A DNA stretch of 64,000 nt from assembly GCF_000971275.1 (NCBI RefSeq), contig NZ_LAPV01000129.1:1-64000 (forward strand), written 5' to 3'. Below the pieces are notes generated by a model that saw only the letters and a list, made by a program, of their open reading frames with translations, made no database searches and was not told the DNA's origin. Of this stretch, positions 1 to 8,009 are shown piece by piece; the first letter of the stretch is position 1, and the number at the start of each line of letters is the position of its first letter. The stretch is from Devosia psychrophila. Lineage in GTDB: Bacteria > Pseudomonadota > Alphaproteobacteria > Rhizobiales > Devosiaceae. Made by a program: the position numbers and the translations under genes.

Positions 1-151
1 CCGCGTCGCCGAAATGGTTGCCGCAATAGGCGCTGTCGGCAAACACCTCGCCGGGATTGTCGGGTAGAGTATCAGGACCGGCCTTGCCGTCGTTGATGTT
101 GGCGGGCGTGACGGCGATCTCCTCGACAAGACACCCGCGCACAGGTCTCAT
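1..151 (-). pseudogene. IS5-type DDE transposase fragment
   Basis: Read leftwards, this stretch gives an open frame containing VEEIAVTPANINDG, then LPDNPGEVFADSAYCGNHF, the wording of the middle of IS5-type DDE transposases around the second catalytic Asp. It runs off the window start without a stop, so its C-terminal part lies outside. The N-terminal half (first Asp region) is missing: homology begins only about 20 codons after the first possible ATG (149-151), next to unrelated sequence. I read it as an insertion-sequence remnant at the edge of the integrated element. The exact IS family and whether the rest is intact cannot be seen. Confidence 0.6.
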
Positions 152-162
152 AAGTCGGGGGC

Positions 163-582
163 TCACGTCAGTACTTTTGTTTTCTGCCAACGCGCCCTCT
201 GTGCTTCTGCAATCCTTTGGCGGCCAGCATTGGAGGTTGGACCAGTAGAAAGTCCGCCATGAAATCTACAGCGTCGCATCCCTGGCACAACCTTGTTGCA
301 GCACGGTGCGCCACGGCGAGTTCGAGCGTCGCAGGTTTTCCTGTCTGCATAAGGAGCAGGGGACCCACCGTCGTCTAGACCAAGCTCCGCAAGTCGTTTG
401 CAGGTTGCAGCCTCACAGTTGCTGCACATGTGTTTCTGGCTGGGATGCCGAGCGGCGGTGAAAGGACACTGGCGGAACCGGGGCACCTGATGGCGCGTCA
501 TGTTCATCAGAAGCGGCCGCTCAAACTGCAAATTTGTCTTTCGTTTTGGAAGTGAGGTTTTGTCATGTTGCCTGTAATACCC
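163..582 (-). CDS. HGGxSTG-domain small protein
   Basis: About 140 residues. The C-terminal half reads TCDARTRRGAPCCNK then CRFHGGLSTGPTSNAGRQRI, the cysteine/histidine pattern of the HGGxSTG domain (a putative zinc-binding module common in phages and genomic islands, function unknown). The N-terminal half has another cluster of cysteines (MCSNCEAATC). I chose the ATG at 582; an in-frame TTG at 630 and an ATG at 507 are possible and none has a convincing ribosome-binding site. It is the last gene of the minus-strand run that starts with the integrase at 3554, which fits cargo of a small integrated element. Confidence 0.6.
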   Translation of the reverse strand, partial: GYYRQHDKTSLPKRKTNLQFERPLLMNMTRHQVPRFRQCPFTAARHPSQKHMCSNCEAATCKRLAELGLDDGGSPAPYADRKTCDARTRRGAPCCNKVVPGMRRCRFHGGLSTGPTSNAGRQRIAEAQRARWQKTKVLT

Positions 583-655
583 CATGGAGAGTAGCTCGAG
601 GCTTGGCGGCTCAGTTAATGCGACCGCCAAGTCGAGAAGTCGGGCGATGGAGCTC

Positions 656-1237
656 TTACAATTCGCGACTGCTTGCCAGTTTTTGTCGCGCCTTTTCGAC
701 GATGCTAGCTATCACTGTTATACGAGGCGTGTGCAGTTCCTCACAGCTCGGATCCTTGCCCCATACCCTGCAACATTCAGCGTAGAGCTCAGGATCTAGA
801 CTCACGTCGATCATGATCCCCAAATCACTTTTCGCCTTAGGGGGCGTATAGGGGGAATATTTACTTGGTATATAGGGAGCGCCATCTTGACGCTCGATCG
901 AGCGCCGTTTTGGCGTTGATTTCTGCCGCCCGGTCGGGCGATTGGACTTACCCTGTTTTTCGGTTTTGGATGACAGCATAATCTCAATTGTCAAAAGATG
1001 CATCTTGGCGGGTTCAGTTGCGGTCCGCCGCCGAATTATCCCCGCAGCTTCGAGCTTGTTGATTGCCCGATCCATAGTGCGCAGGCTGGATGGTGTCCTC
1101 ATTTTCCCAATAATCTGTTTCCGAGTCATGATTGTTGGCTTGTCGTCGTAGAGCTTCGCTATTGCCGTAAGCGCTTCTCTATTGTGGGGACTGAGGCCTC
1201 GGATGTTACTAGTGGCTCGAAGGGCATCACCAGACAT
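656..1237 (-). CDS. Hypothetical winged-helix-like protein of integrated element
   Basis: 193 residues from the ATG at 1237 (the frame is open to 1303). Residues about 10-80 look like a winged helix-turn-helix: MTRKQIIGKMRTPSSLRTMD followed by AINKLEAAGIIRRRT, the helix, turn and wing-strand order of small DNA-binding proteins. A basic, proline-rich linker (KRRSIERQDG, YIPSKYSPYTPPKAK) leads to a C-terminal helical part ending in SIVEKARQKLASS. No enzyme motif is seen. It lies in the same-strand run below the AlpA-like regulator. A replication or regulatory role for the element is possible, but this is inference from fold resemblance only. Confidence 0.55.
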   Translation of the reverse strand: MSGDALRATSNIRGLSPHNREALTAIAKLYDDKPTIMTRKQIIGKMRTPSSLRTMDRAINKLEAAGIIRRRTATEPAKMHLLTIEIMLSSKTEKQGKSNRPTGRQKSTPKRRSIERQDGAPYIPSKYSPYTPPKAKSDLGIMIDVSLDPELYAECCRVWGKDPSCEELHTPRITVIASIVEKARQKLASSREL

Positions 1238-1426
1238 TGTCGCCCTCCTGACTTTTGCAGAAGGAGGCCCCGCGCGGACGAGAATGGGTGGCAAAGCCAG
1301 CACGGCGAGGTGCAGCGTTGCAGAAGGTGATCAGCCGGGATAACCTGTCTCGGCTATAGCTTTGGACAGCAACTAGCTTGGGGCCACCGCAGTTCGTACC
1401 TGCGGAGGCCCCTTCAGTTTGGAGGG

Positions 1427-1594
1427 TCATGGCGACATGCCCTCCTTGATCGATTCAAGATACGCGTCCAGGTCTGCCCGGAGAATGAGCACTCGTTTCC
1501 CTGCCTTAAGGCGACGCAACAGCCCCTGAGTGAAAAGCTTGTAGAAGAAGCTCCGAGACAAGCCCGAATAGGCTTGTGCGGCCGGCAATGTCAT
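1427..1594 (-). CDS. AlpA/excisionase-like DNA-binding protein
   Basis: 55 residues starting MTLPAAQAYSGLSRSFFYKL and ending DLDAYLESIKEG, a typical MerR-like helix-turn-helix of the AlpA/excisionase type, which in P4-like elements activates int or helps excision. The ATG at 1594 overlaps the stop of the upstream gene in an ATGA junction, so translation is probably coupled; longer in-frame starts up to 1699 would overlap the neighbour by more than 100 bases and are rejected. Third gene of the integrase operon. The family is clear; direction control of excision is inferred. Confidence 0.75.
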   Translation of the reverse strand: MTLPAAQAYSGLSRSFFYKLFTQGLLRRLKAGKRVLILRADLDAYLESIKEGMSP

Positions 1595-2388
1595 CGCTGA
1601 ACGATTGACCTCGCCTTCTCTAGTTGGTCTTTCCTGATTTTTTGATATGGCGCTAGCCATCCCCTGGTCTCCGTCAATTCTGTTTCTGACGGTGCCCATA
1701 TGAGCTTGGTTGCGGACTGCGGGCTATGAGTGGAAAGTGAGGTGTTAATTCGCATAGAGGGGAGGTTGAAATCGTAACGAATCAACATTTCCAAATATGG
1801 GGTTTGCTTGTCATATTTCAGTAGGCGCAAAAAATAGTTCGCAGAGCTGACGAATTGGTCGCCAACTCGCGTGTCGTCCTCAAGTGCAGATGATCCCACC
1901 TTTCGCCTTGCCATTTCTTCGGCCAAGCCTCGATCGCTCACCTTCTCCCCCAGCGCAGCTTCCATGATTGCTCGTAGTCGGTTGGCTTGGATCCACCACT
2001 CATGCAGATCGGCCTCGATAGTCGGCTCCTCGCTAGGTGGACGTCCTTGGATTGCCTCCTGAACTCCCGCGGCAAAATACGGATGCTGTAGAGAAGCAGC
2101 TGCCACAGCTTTAATGATCCAAAACTCATGGTTCGTGTCGATGTCGTTTTGATGCGCAAAGCTCTCGAACATCATCTTTAGATTGAACGGCAGATCGCTC
2201 CGTTCCCGTCCATGCTCGAGCCAGCTGGCCCGCAGGTTCGCCGACAGACGCTCAGGCGCACTCTTCTTCGAAGCTGAGCCCCCGATGCCAATCGCGGTTT
2301 CTGGAAGCCCGAACACTTCTACTTCAATGCTGAGGCCGACTAACTCAATCAGGTCCATTTCGTCACGTGTCCAGGTCACCCGCTGCAT
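1591..2388 (-). CDS. Hypothetical protein between integrase and AlpA
   Basis: 265 residues, soluble, no signal peptide or membrane segment. I do not recognise the family. Visible features are a helical middle section (LHEWWIQANRLRAIMEAALG, then AEEMARRKVG) and a C-terminal helix rich in Lys/Glu (YQKIRKDQLEKARSIVQR). Its ATG overlaps the integrase stop by one base (TGATG) and its own stop overlaps the AlpA-like start, so int, this gene and the AlpA-like gene form one coupled transcript. That placement suggests a role in recombination or element maintenance, but nothing in the protein proves it. Confidence 0.65.
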   Translation of the reverse strand: MQRVTWTRDEMDLIELVGLSIEVEVFGLPETAIGIGGSASKKSAPERLSANLRASWLEHGRERSDLPFNLKMMFESFAHQNDIDTNHEFWIIKAVAAASLQHPYFAAGVQEAIQGRPPSEEPTIEADLHEWWIQANRLRAIMEAALGEKVSDRGLAEEMARRKVGSSALEDDTRVGDQFVSSANYFLRLLKYDKQTPYLEMLIRYDFNLPSMRINTSLSTHSPQSATKLIWAPSETELTETRGWLAPYQKIRKDQLEKARSIVQR

Positions 2389-3554
2389 CAGCTCCCTCCC
2401 TTTATAAAATTGGCCCAGTCCTGCATCAGCAGGCGCCTTTTCTCCAAGGCATCGGCTCGCCGATAGGCTCGCTCCGTTGCGTCACCGACCACGTGTGCCA
2501 GCGCGGCCTCAGCGGTCTCGCGAGCGTGTGCCGTTTCCTCGCCCGCCCAGTCGCGGAACGAGGATCGGAATCCGTGAACGGTAACGTCGGCCACTCGAAG
2601 CCGGCGGAGTAACATTTCCATTGCCATGGCTGACAAATGGCGCCCGGCCCTTTGACCGGCAAACACGAACTCTGATGTTCGTGCCTGGTCGAGCCCTCTA
2701 ATGAGCTCTTGCGCTTGCTTCGATAGTGGCACTCGGTGGGGCCTACCGGCTTTCGTTCGTTCAGCAGGGATTTTCCAGATACCGGCCTCAAGGTCGAACT
2801 CTTCCCACCGCGCCCCAAGAACCTCGCCTGATCGAGCAGCGCAGCAGATCAAAAATTCCAATGCTCTTGCGGCCAACGCGTCCGAATGTTGCAGCCGTTC
2901 GACGAGCGCAGGAACCTGCCTATAGCCCATCGCCGCATGATGCCCTCGGCTAAGCTTTTGTCGCGGTGGCAGAATGCTTTTCAGATGGCCACGCCAGAGG
3001 GCGGGGTTCTCTCCAGTTCGCCAACCCCGCGCTTTGGCGAAGTCGAGCACGCGTTCGACACGCCCCCTGATACGCGAGGCTGTCTCTGGCTTGTTTATCC
3101 ATATGGGGTTGAGAACCGCGAGGATGTCCTCCGTATTGATATGCGAAACGCGCTTGCCCAGGATGGCCGCGCAGTAGGCATCGCCGAGCGTCATTCGCCA
3201 TTGCGCACGATGCTTGGCATTGCGCCATTGGGGCTCCATTGACTCCAGAAATTCTTCCGCGCATTCGGCAAAGCTGAGTTCCCTCTGTGGCGTGCGCAAT
3301 GCCTTTGGATCAGAACCTTCGGCAACGGCCGATCGCAGTTCGATAGCTTTGATGCGCGCCGATGCCAGGCGAATTGCAGGGTAGGGGCCCAGACCCACCG
3401 CCTGCCTCTTCCCGCCTCTGGTGAACATGAAGATCCAGCTTTTTGCGCCGCCCGGCTTGACGTTGAGATACAGCCCGCCGCCATCGCTATGGCGGCCTGG
3501 TCCCAGCGCAGACTTTGCAAAGGTATCCGAGATTTTATTGAGCGCTCTTGCCAT
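2388..3554 (-). CDS. Tyrosine-type site-specific integrase (P4-like)
   Basis: 388 residues. The N-terminus carries the arm-binding domain of P4-type integrases (SDGGGLYLNVKPGGAKSW, GLGPYPAIRLASAR). The catalytic domain shows Arg in CAARSGEVLGARWEE, Lys in ERTKAGRPHRVPLS, His-x-x-Arg in VHGFRSSFRDW, His in ALAHVVGD and the nucleophile Tyr in ATERAYRRADALEKRR, so it looks intact. The start at 3554 (MARALNKISD) fits the family; an upstream ATG at 3599 would add an unlikely tail. A 10-bp inverted repeat sits over and above the start (3554-3563 and 3602-3611). It heads the element's minus-strand operon and probably made the insertion that ends near 3.7 kb. Confidence 0.9.
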   Translation of the reverse strand: MARALNKISDTFAKSALGPGRHSDGGGLYLNVKPGGAKSWIFMFTRGGKRQAVGLGPYPAIRLASARIKAIELRSAVAEGSDPKALRTPQRELSFAECAEEFLESMEPQWRNAKHRAQWRMTLGDAYCAAILGKRVSHINTEDILAVLNPIWINKPETASRIRGRVERVLDFAKARGWRTGENPALWRGHLKSILPPRQKLSRGHHAAMGYRQVPALVERLQHSDALAARALEFLICCAARSGEVLGARWEEFDLEAGIWKIPAERTKAGRPHRVPLSKQAQELIRGLDQARTSEFVFAGQRAGRHLSAMAMEMLLRRLRVADVTVHGFRSSFRDWAGEETAHARETAEAALAHVVGDATERAYRRADALEKRRLLMQDWANFIKGGS

Positions 3555-3611
3555 AGTGTGCGCTTCAGGTTGTAGATAACCAGAGCTTATGAAGCACAAC
3601 TGCGCACACTA
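3554..3611. promoter_or_regulatory. Inverted repeat upstream of integrase
   Basis: TAGTGTGCGC at 3554-3563 is repeated in perfect inversion at 3602-3611, 38 bases apart, and inner bases are also partly complementary (GTTGT against ACAAC). The left arm covers the integrase start codon. This is where an integrase promoter, an autoregulatory operator or integrase arm-binding sites would lie; the sequence does not say which. Confidence 0.5.
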
Positions 3612-3690
3612 GAACGGCTGACGTGCCATAAAGTCAAGGGAATGCGCCATTGTCATGCATAGTGAAGCGCAGTCACGAACGGCAGTACGG

Positions 3691-3710
3691 CGGACTCCCT
3701 CTCCGCCACT
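3691..3710 (+). other. Possible attachment-site core (tRNA 3' end-like)
   Basis: ACTCCCTCTCCGCCACT resembles the T-arm and acceptor 3' end of a tRNA-Ser (…CCCT…CTCCGCCA), the usual target of P4-type integrases. No tRNA body precedes it, as expected for the displaced 3' copy left at the far end of an island. It lies about 140 bases upstream of the integrase. The intact tRNA and matching repeat would be outside the window, so this is a suggestion only. Confidence 0.3.
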
Positions 3711-3895
3711 AACTCGTTGGTCGATGGTTTATTGTCTCCGATACCACGGAGGCCTAAGCCCTTCAAAGGTCGCGCGTATTTGAGCAGGCTTGGAATGCGC
3801 AGTCACCTCGCGCATGACCTATGCCGACAACCTGCTCTGTTTGAGCGGCATGCAGCCCGACCTGAGGTAAGGATGCTGACGACGTAAGCCAGACC

Positions 3896-3922
3896 AAAAA
3901 AAGGCTCGCCGAAGCGAGCCTT
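3896..3922 (-). terminator. Intrinsic terminator of cspA
   Basis: On the minus strand the sequence is a perfect 7-bp stem GGCTCGC/GCGAGCC with a stable TTCG tetraloop followed by a run of seven T. It sits 73 bases below the cspA stop and points the right way. Confidence 0.85.
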
Positions 3923-3959
3923 GATACCTTGGCACGGTGCCAATATTGCTGAGGCTTTT

Positions 3960-3979
3960 GGCCCGCTCCGAAGCGAGCC
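3960..3979 (-). terminator. Second cspA hairpin, near-copy of the terminator stem
   Basis: A second hairpin just below the cspA stop has an 8-bp stem (two G-T pairs at most) around TCGG, almost the same sequence as the main terminator stem 40 bases further on, but followed by AAAAG instead of a T run. Between the two lies a small palindrome (TTGGCACGGTGCCAA). It may protect the mRNA 3' end or be a decayed copy of the terminator. Confidence 0.45.
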
Positions 3980-3995
3980 CTCGCCTGAGGCCCTA

Positions 3996-4208
3996 CTAGA
4001 GGAGCGTAAGGTTGACAGCAGATTCCTTGCCGTCACGGCCGCTCTCGATGTCGTAGGTAACCTTGTCGTTTTCGTACAGGCCCTGGAGACCCGACTGCTG
4101 AACGGCAGAAATGTGCACGAATGCATCCTTGCCGCCGCCTTCAGGCGAAATAAAGCCGAAGCCCTTGGTGGTGTTGAAAAACTTTACGGTGCCGGTAATG
4201 GTAGCCAT
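3996..4208 (-). CDS. cspA: Cold-shock protein
   Basis: 70-residue single cold-shock domain, an RNA/ssDNA chaperone of the cytoplasm. RNP1 is visible as KGFGFISPE and RNP2 as DAFVHISAV; MATITGTVKFFNTTKGFG is the standard start. The ATG at 4208 follows AGAGGA at normal spacing; the frame is open upstream to 4385 but that region is the long leader expected of csp genes, whose folding usually controls translation in the cold. Monocistronic, closed by the hairpins at 3896-3979. Normal length, intact. Confidence 0.95.
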   Translation of the reverse strand: MATITGTVKFFNTTKGFGFISPEGGGKDAFVHISAVQQSGLQGLYENDKVTYDIESGRDGKESAVNLTLL

Positions 4209-4565
4209 TATATGGTCCTCTTTGTAGCTCGATGCCTTGGCGCGAGCGTTGCCCACTAGCAAAATGCCGTAGGGTAGAAACGTTTGCATTTTAGAGCAGT
4301 GAGCCGAAGACCGGAGATGACCGGCAGGGCAGCCGTCGTAGGCTGAAAACGTATGGCCAGTCTTATGCAGGTTTATGGCGTTCAATGCAAGGCTTCGTCC
4401 GCTCCTCGCAAAACAGTATCTGTCGGAGCCTCAACTCGAGCTTAGTCGAGTATGTTGATGCTGTGTCAGGGCGTCGTAGAAGTTGCTCCGTAATGTCGAG
4501 CATGTGTGCGGCTGTATGCTTGATGCCCTCCCGCAAATGATCGGCAACGAGGTCATCACCGCTGG

Positions 4566-4977
4566 ACCTGGCATCCCTGCCCATGCTGCCCGCCCAATAT
4601 CGCGAGGCTGGTGACCTCGCTTGGATCGTATGTCTATGCTGTGGCCGACTACGAAATCGCGGTCCACCTCTATTGTGCCAGCGAGGCGGGTCGAATTGGC
4701 CAATGGCGCAGGCGCAGGCATGCTGCAAGCCAAAGTCGAGTTCAGCGGATATCTCGGTGGCACTCGCTTTGCCTATTGCAGTACTGCCGATGGTCAGTCG
4801 ATCGTCGTCGAACATCGCGGCGAGGAAGAACTCGATCATGGCCAAATCGTGCATCTGAAATGTCCGCAAAACCGGCTGTGCCTGTTTCTGAGGCGGGTGA
4901 AAGGATCCTCTGAGCCGGTAAGGGTGGACGGACTGTCCGGAACAAACAATGTCACGCTCCGTTCTGACGCTGTTTGA
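4566..4977 (+). pseudogene. Relic: GH127 glycosidase fragment joined to ABC-ATPase TOBE fragment
   Basis: The frame read from about 4566 gives HPCPCCPPNIARLVTSLG then YVYAVADYEIAVHLYCASEA, the conserved CCPPN region of GH127 beta-L-arabinofuranosidases (formerly DUF1680). At about 4690 an extra base shifts the frame, after which VELANGAG could continue the same protein. From about 4717 the text changes to LQAKVEFSGYLGGTRFAYC, then DGQSIVVEHR and KCPQNRLCLF, the C-terminal TOBE domain of a MalK/PotA-type sugar ABC ATPase, ending at 4977. Neither protein has its catalytic part. This is debris of a lost sugar-degradation and uptake locus upstream of treZ; a longer open frame starting at 4621 is not a real gene. 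Confidence 0.6.
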
Positions 4978-4995
4978 ACAGATCGGTCATTGCAG

Positions 4996-6840
4996 ATGTC
5001 TCGTCCCACCCAATTTGGCGCTGTTATCGTTGGTGATGGCACACGATTTTCTCTCTGGGCATCAGGGAGCAAGACGGCGGCGGTCGAAATCGAGGGCCAT
5101 GGCAGCTTCCCTCTTGAACCAATAGGGGGCGGATATTTCGAGGCTCACCTGCGAGGAGTAGGGAAGGGAGCGCTATACTGGTTCCGCCTCGACGACGGCC
5201 CGCGGCTGCCCGATCTGGCATCGCGCTACCAGCCCAAGGGCAGCGACGGCCCTTCTGTGGTGGTCGCCAAGGACTTTGCCTGGACCGACGAAAACTGGCG
5301 CGGTGTCGAGCCGCGAGATGCCGTGCTCTACGAATTGCATATCGGCACCTTCACCCCTGAAGGCACTTGGTTAGCGGCCAAGGCTAAACTGCGTGAATTG
5401 CGGGACATTGGCGTTAGCGTTGTGCAGGTTATGCCAGTCGGCACCTTCAAGGGGCATTTTGGCTGGGGCTATGACACTATACTGCCCTATGCGCCCTTTG
5501 CGCCTTACGGCCTTCCCGAAGACATGCGCGCCTTCGTCGACAAAGCGCACGCACTCGGCATCGGCGTCATTCTCGATGTCGTCTACAACCACGCCGGGCT
5601 GGGCGATTACTATGGGTCGTATAGCGCACAATATCTCACGGACCGTTATGAGACTGAATGGGGCGCCACCTTCAACTATGATGGAGAGGGGGCAGACGCC
5701 GTGCGTCATTTCATCATTGGCAACGCTGTCTATTGGATCGAGGATTTTCATCTCGACGGTCTGCGGATAGACGCTGCCCAAGCCATGCACGACGCCAGTG
5801 ACGAGCATATCATCGCCGAGCTCACACGCGCCGTGCGGGCGGCCGCTGGCAAGCGAAAAGTCTATGTGGTGGTGGAGAACCAGCCACAGGAACGCAAGAT
5901 GATCGAGCCGCCCGAGCACGGCGGCTATGGTGTCGATTCGATGGTCAGCGATGATTTCCAGCACGCCGTGCGCGTGGCGGCCACGGGGCATAATGACTTC
6001 TACTACCGCGACTATCTGGGGACGCCACAGGAGCTGGTCTCGGCGCTGAAATATGGCTTCCTCTATCAGGGCCAGCGTTCGGACATGCGCAATAAGGCAT
6101 ATGGCACCTATAATCTGGATACGCCGCCGGAGCACTTCGTGCATTTCCTCGAGAACCACGACCAGGTGGCCAATTCGGCACGCGGGTTCCGGCTTTCGAC
6201 ACTTGCTACGCCAGCACGCCTGCGCGCGGTCACCGCACTTTTCCTGCTCGGCCCGCAGACACCCTGTCTGTTTCAGGGCCAGGAATTTGGTGCCACCAAT
6301 CCATTCCTGTATTTTCGCGGACTGGAAGACGAAGAGGCCCGTGCTGTCGCCGCGGGGCGGCGGGCGTCTCTCACCAACTTCCCTAGCGTTGCAGACCCGG
6401 CAATGCAGGCCAGGTTGCCCGATCCTTCGGACGGTACGACGTTCGAAAACAGCAAGCTGGACTGGTCAGAGTCGGAGCGGCACTCGGGTATCCGCGCCTT
6501 GTATCGCGACCTCCTCGCCATGCGGCGTGAGGATGCATCTTTCTCGCAGTCCAGCGAACGCAGGATCGATGGGGCCGTTATTGGCGACGCGGCTCTTCTG
6601 ATGCGCTATTTCACGCCTGATCCAGCGGGACACCGTCTGCTCTTGCTCAATCTCGGCCGTGATCTGCCCATCGGTGCTGTTGCAGAGCCCCTGCTGGCTC
6701 CGGCAGATGGACATCGCTGGACCCTTGCGTGGTCCAGCGAGCATCCGGATTATGATGGAGCGGGGCAACGTCCGATGGACCCAAAGGAGTTCTGGATCCT
6801 CCCGAGCGACTGCGCCATTGTGCTAAAGCCCGAGTCATAA
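4996..6840 (+). CDS. treZ: Malto-oligosyltrehalose trehalohydrolase
   Basis: 614 residues. Hydrolyses the alpha-1,4 bond next to the trehalose end of maltooligosyl-trehalose, releasing trehalose (TreY-TreZ route from glycogen). GH13 layout: N-terminal beta domain, then the barrel with YELHIGTFTPEGTW, DVVYNHAG, the nucleophile Asp in DGLRIDAAQAMH, acid Glu in VYVVVENQ and the transition-state Asp in FLENHDQVANS, then a C-terminal beta domain. The GWGYDT and NYDGEGADAVR segments are TreZ-specific. I start at ATG 4996; a TTG at 4990 is also in frame. No treY or treX is adjacent, so its partners must lie elsewhere. It stands alone behind the relic and converges on the dehydrogenase at 6873. Confidence 0.93.
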   Translation: MSRPTQFGAVIVGDGTRFSLWASGSKTAAVEIEGHGSFPLEPIGGGYFEAHLRGVGKGALYWFRLDDGPRLPDLASRYQPKGSDGPSVVVAKDFAWTDENWRGVEPRDAVLYELHIGTFTPEGTWLAAKAKLRELRDIGVSVVQVMPVGTFKGHFGWGYDTILPYAPFAPYGLPEDMRAFVDKAHALGIGVILDVVYNHAGLGDYYGSYSAQYLTDRYETEWGATFNYDGEGADAVRHFIIGNAVYWIEDFHLDGLRIDAAQAMHDASDEHIIAELTRAVRAAAGKRKVYVVVENQPQERKMIEPPEHGGYGVDSMVSDDFQHAVRVAATGHNDFYYRDYLGTPQELVSALKYGFLYQGQRSDMRNKAYGTYNLDTPPEHFVHFLENHDQVANSARGFRLSTLATPARLRAVTALFLLGPQTPCLFQGQEFGATNPFLYFRGLEDEEARAVAAGRRASLTNFPSVADPAMQARLPDPSDGTTFENSKLDWSESERHSGIRALYRDLLAMRREDASFSQSSERRIDGAVIGDAALLMRYFTPDPAGHRLLLLNLGRDLPIGAVAEPLLAPADGHRWTLAWSSEHPDYDGAGQRPMDPKEFWILPSDCAIVLKPES

Positions 6841-6872
6841 TCCCCCGCGCGCCGAGAGCTATAGCCGAAGAC

Positions 6873-8009
6873 CTAGAACGCATTGCCGTATATCGCCTGG
6901 ATATCCGAGACCGCCAAGGGGCGTGGATTGTTGTCGATAAGACGTTTGATGGCGAATGCCTCTTCTGCCCAGAGCGACAGATCCTGTCGCTGCGCACCAT
7001 GTTGCGACAGGCTCATCTCTATGCCAAGGCCCTGGCAATAGGCGTGGCTGGCATCACGGACAGCTTGCTCGCCAGTGTCACCCGAAAGTCCCAGTGCCGA
7101 CATGATCAAGGCTGTTTTTTCCGGCCGTACCGACGCGTTGAAAGCCAGCATATGGGGAAAAATGATGGCATTGGCCAGACCATGCGGAAGCTTTAGACGG
7201 GTGCCGAGCGGATAGGCTAGGGCATGGCCACCGGCGGTGTTTACTGGACCGAGGCAGATGCCGCCATAGTAGGAGGCGAGCATCATGCCGGCGCGGGCTT
7301 CGGTGTCGCTGCCGTCGGCAACGGCACGCGCAAGGTACTGGCCGACCAGCGAAATACCCATGCTGGCATAGCCGTCGATCAGTGGATGCGCCTTGATGCT
7401 GGTGAAGGCTTCGACGCAGTGGGCCAGTGCATCGACGCCGGTCGCGGCGGTGACCGCGGCGGGCACCGAATAGGTCAGTTCCGGATCGAGCACGGCGATA
7501 TCGGCCAGCATGAACTGGCTTTCGACGGCCATCTTGGCCAGCGTTGCGGGATTGGTCACCAGCGAGCGAATGCCGGCTTCCGAGCCGGTGCCGGAGGTGG
7601 TCGGCACCTGGGCCAGCGCCGTACGGCGACCTTGCACCTTATTGACGCCGACGACGTCGGGCACGGACAGTTCACTGTCCCACAGCACGGCGACCAGCTT
7701 GGCGACATCCATCACCGAACCGCCGCCGAGGCCGATCACCAGATCGGGGCGGAAGGCACGAGCGGCGGCCAGTACGGCTTCGACGGCGGGCAGGTCGGGC
7801 TCAGGAGGGAGATCGATGAAGGTCTCGACGGTTCCGGACAGGCCGATGCGATCGACGAAGCCGGCGGTCGGGGTCATGGCGACGACAAAGACTCGCTGAT
7901 AGCCGGCTGCCCATTCGGCGAGACGGGTGACAGCACCGCCGCCGATTTCAAGCCGGGCGGGCTGCAGCAGCGTGATCGGGCGCGCCATCGAGAGGGGGGA
8001 CTCAGACAT
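6873..8009 (-). CDS. Iron-type (group III) alcohol dehydrogenase
   Basis: 378 residues, NAD(P)-dependent oxidoreductase of the Fe-ADH family. Nucleotide-binding GLGGGSVMDVAKL and PTTSGTGSEAG are clear; metal ligands fall in the D-A-L-A-HCVEAF segment (Asp and His), GGHALAYPLG and LPHGLANAI. The substrate is not readable. Its start (ATG 8009, or 7988 at MARPITLL) overlaps the end of the DapA-family gene, so it is the last gene of the sialidase/PdxA - DapA - ADH operon and likely reduces or oxidises an aldehyde or hydroxy-acid from that pathway. Maleylacetate-reductase-like activity is an alternative for this family. Confidence 0.88.
   Translation of the reverse strand: MSESPLSMARPITLLQPARLEIGGGAVTRLAEWAAGYQRVFVVAMTPTAGFVDRIGLSGTVETFIDLPPEPDLPAVEAVLAAARAFRPDLVIGLGGGSVMDVAKLVAVLWDSELSVPDVVGVNKVQGRRTALAQVPTTSGTGSEAGIRSLVTNPATLAKMAVESQFMLADIAVLDPELTYSVPAAVTAATGVDALAHCVEAFTSIKAHPLIDGYASMGISLVGQYLARAVADGSDTEARAGMMLASYYGGICLGPVNTAGGHALAYPLGTRLKLPHGLANAIIFPHMLAFNASVRPEKTALIMSALGLSGDTGEQAVRDASHAYCQGLGIEMSLSQHGAQRQDLSLWAEEAFAIKRLIDNNPRPLAVSDIQAIYGNAF

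Noticed and set aside
4363..4869. 168-codon minus frame between cspA and treZ
   Set aside because: Mostly antisense to the GH127/TOBE relic. Its C-terminal 60 residues vaguely recall a regulator tail, but too weakly to call.
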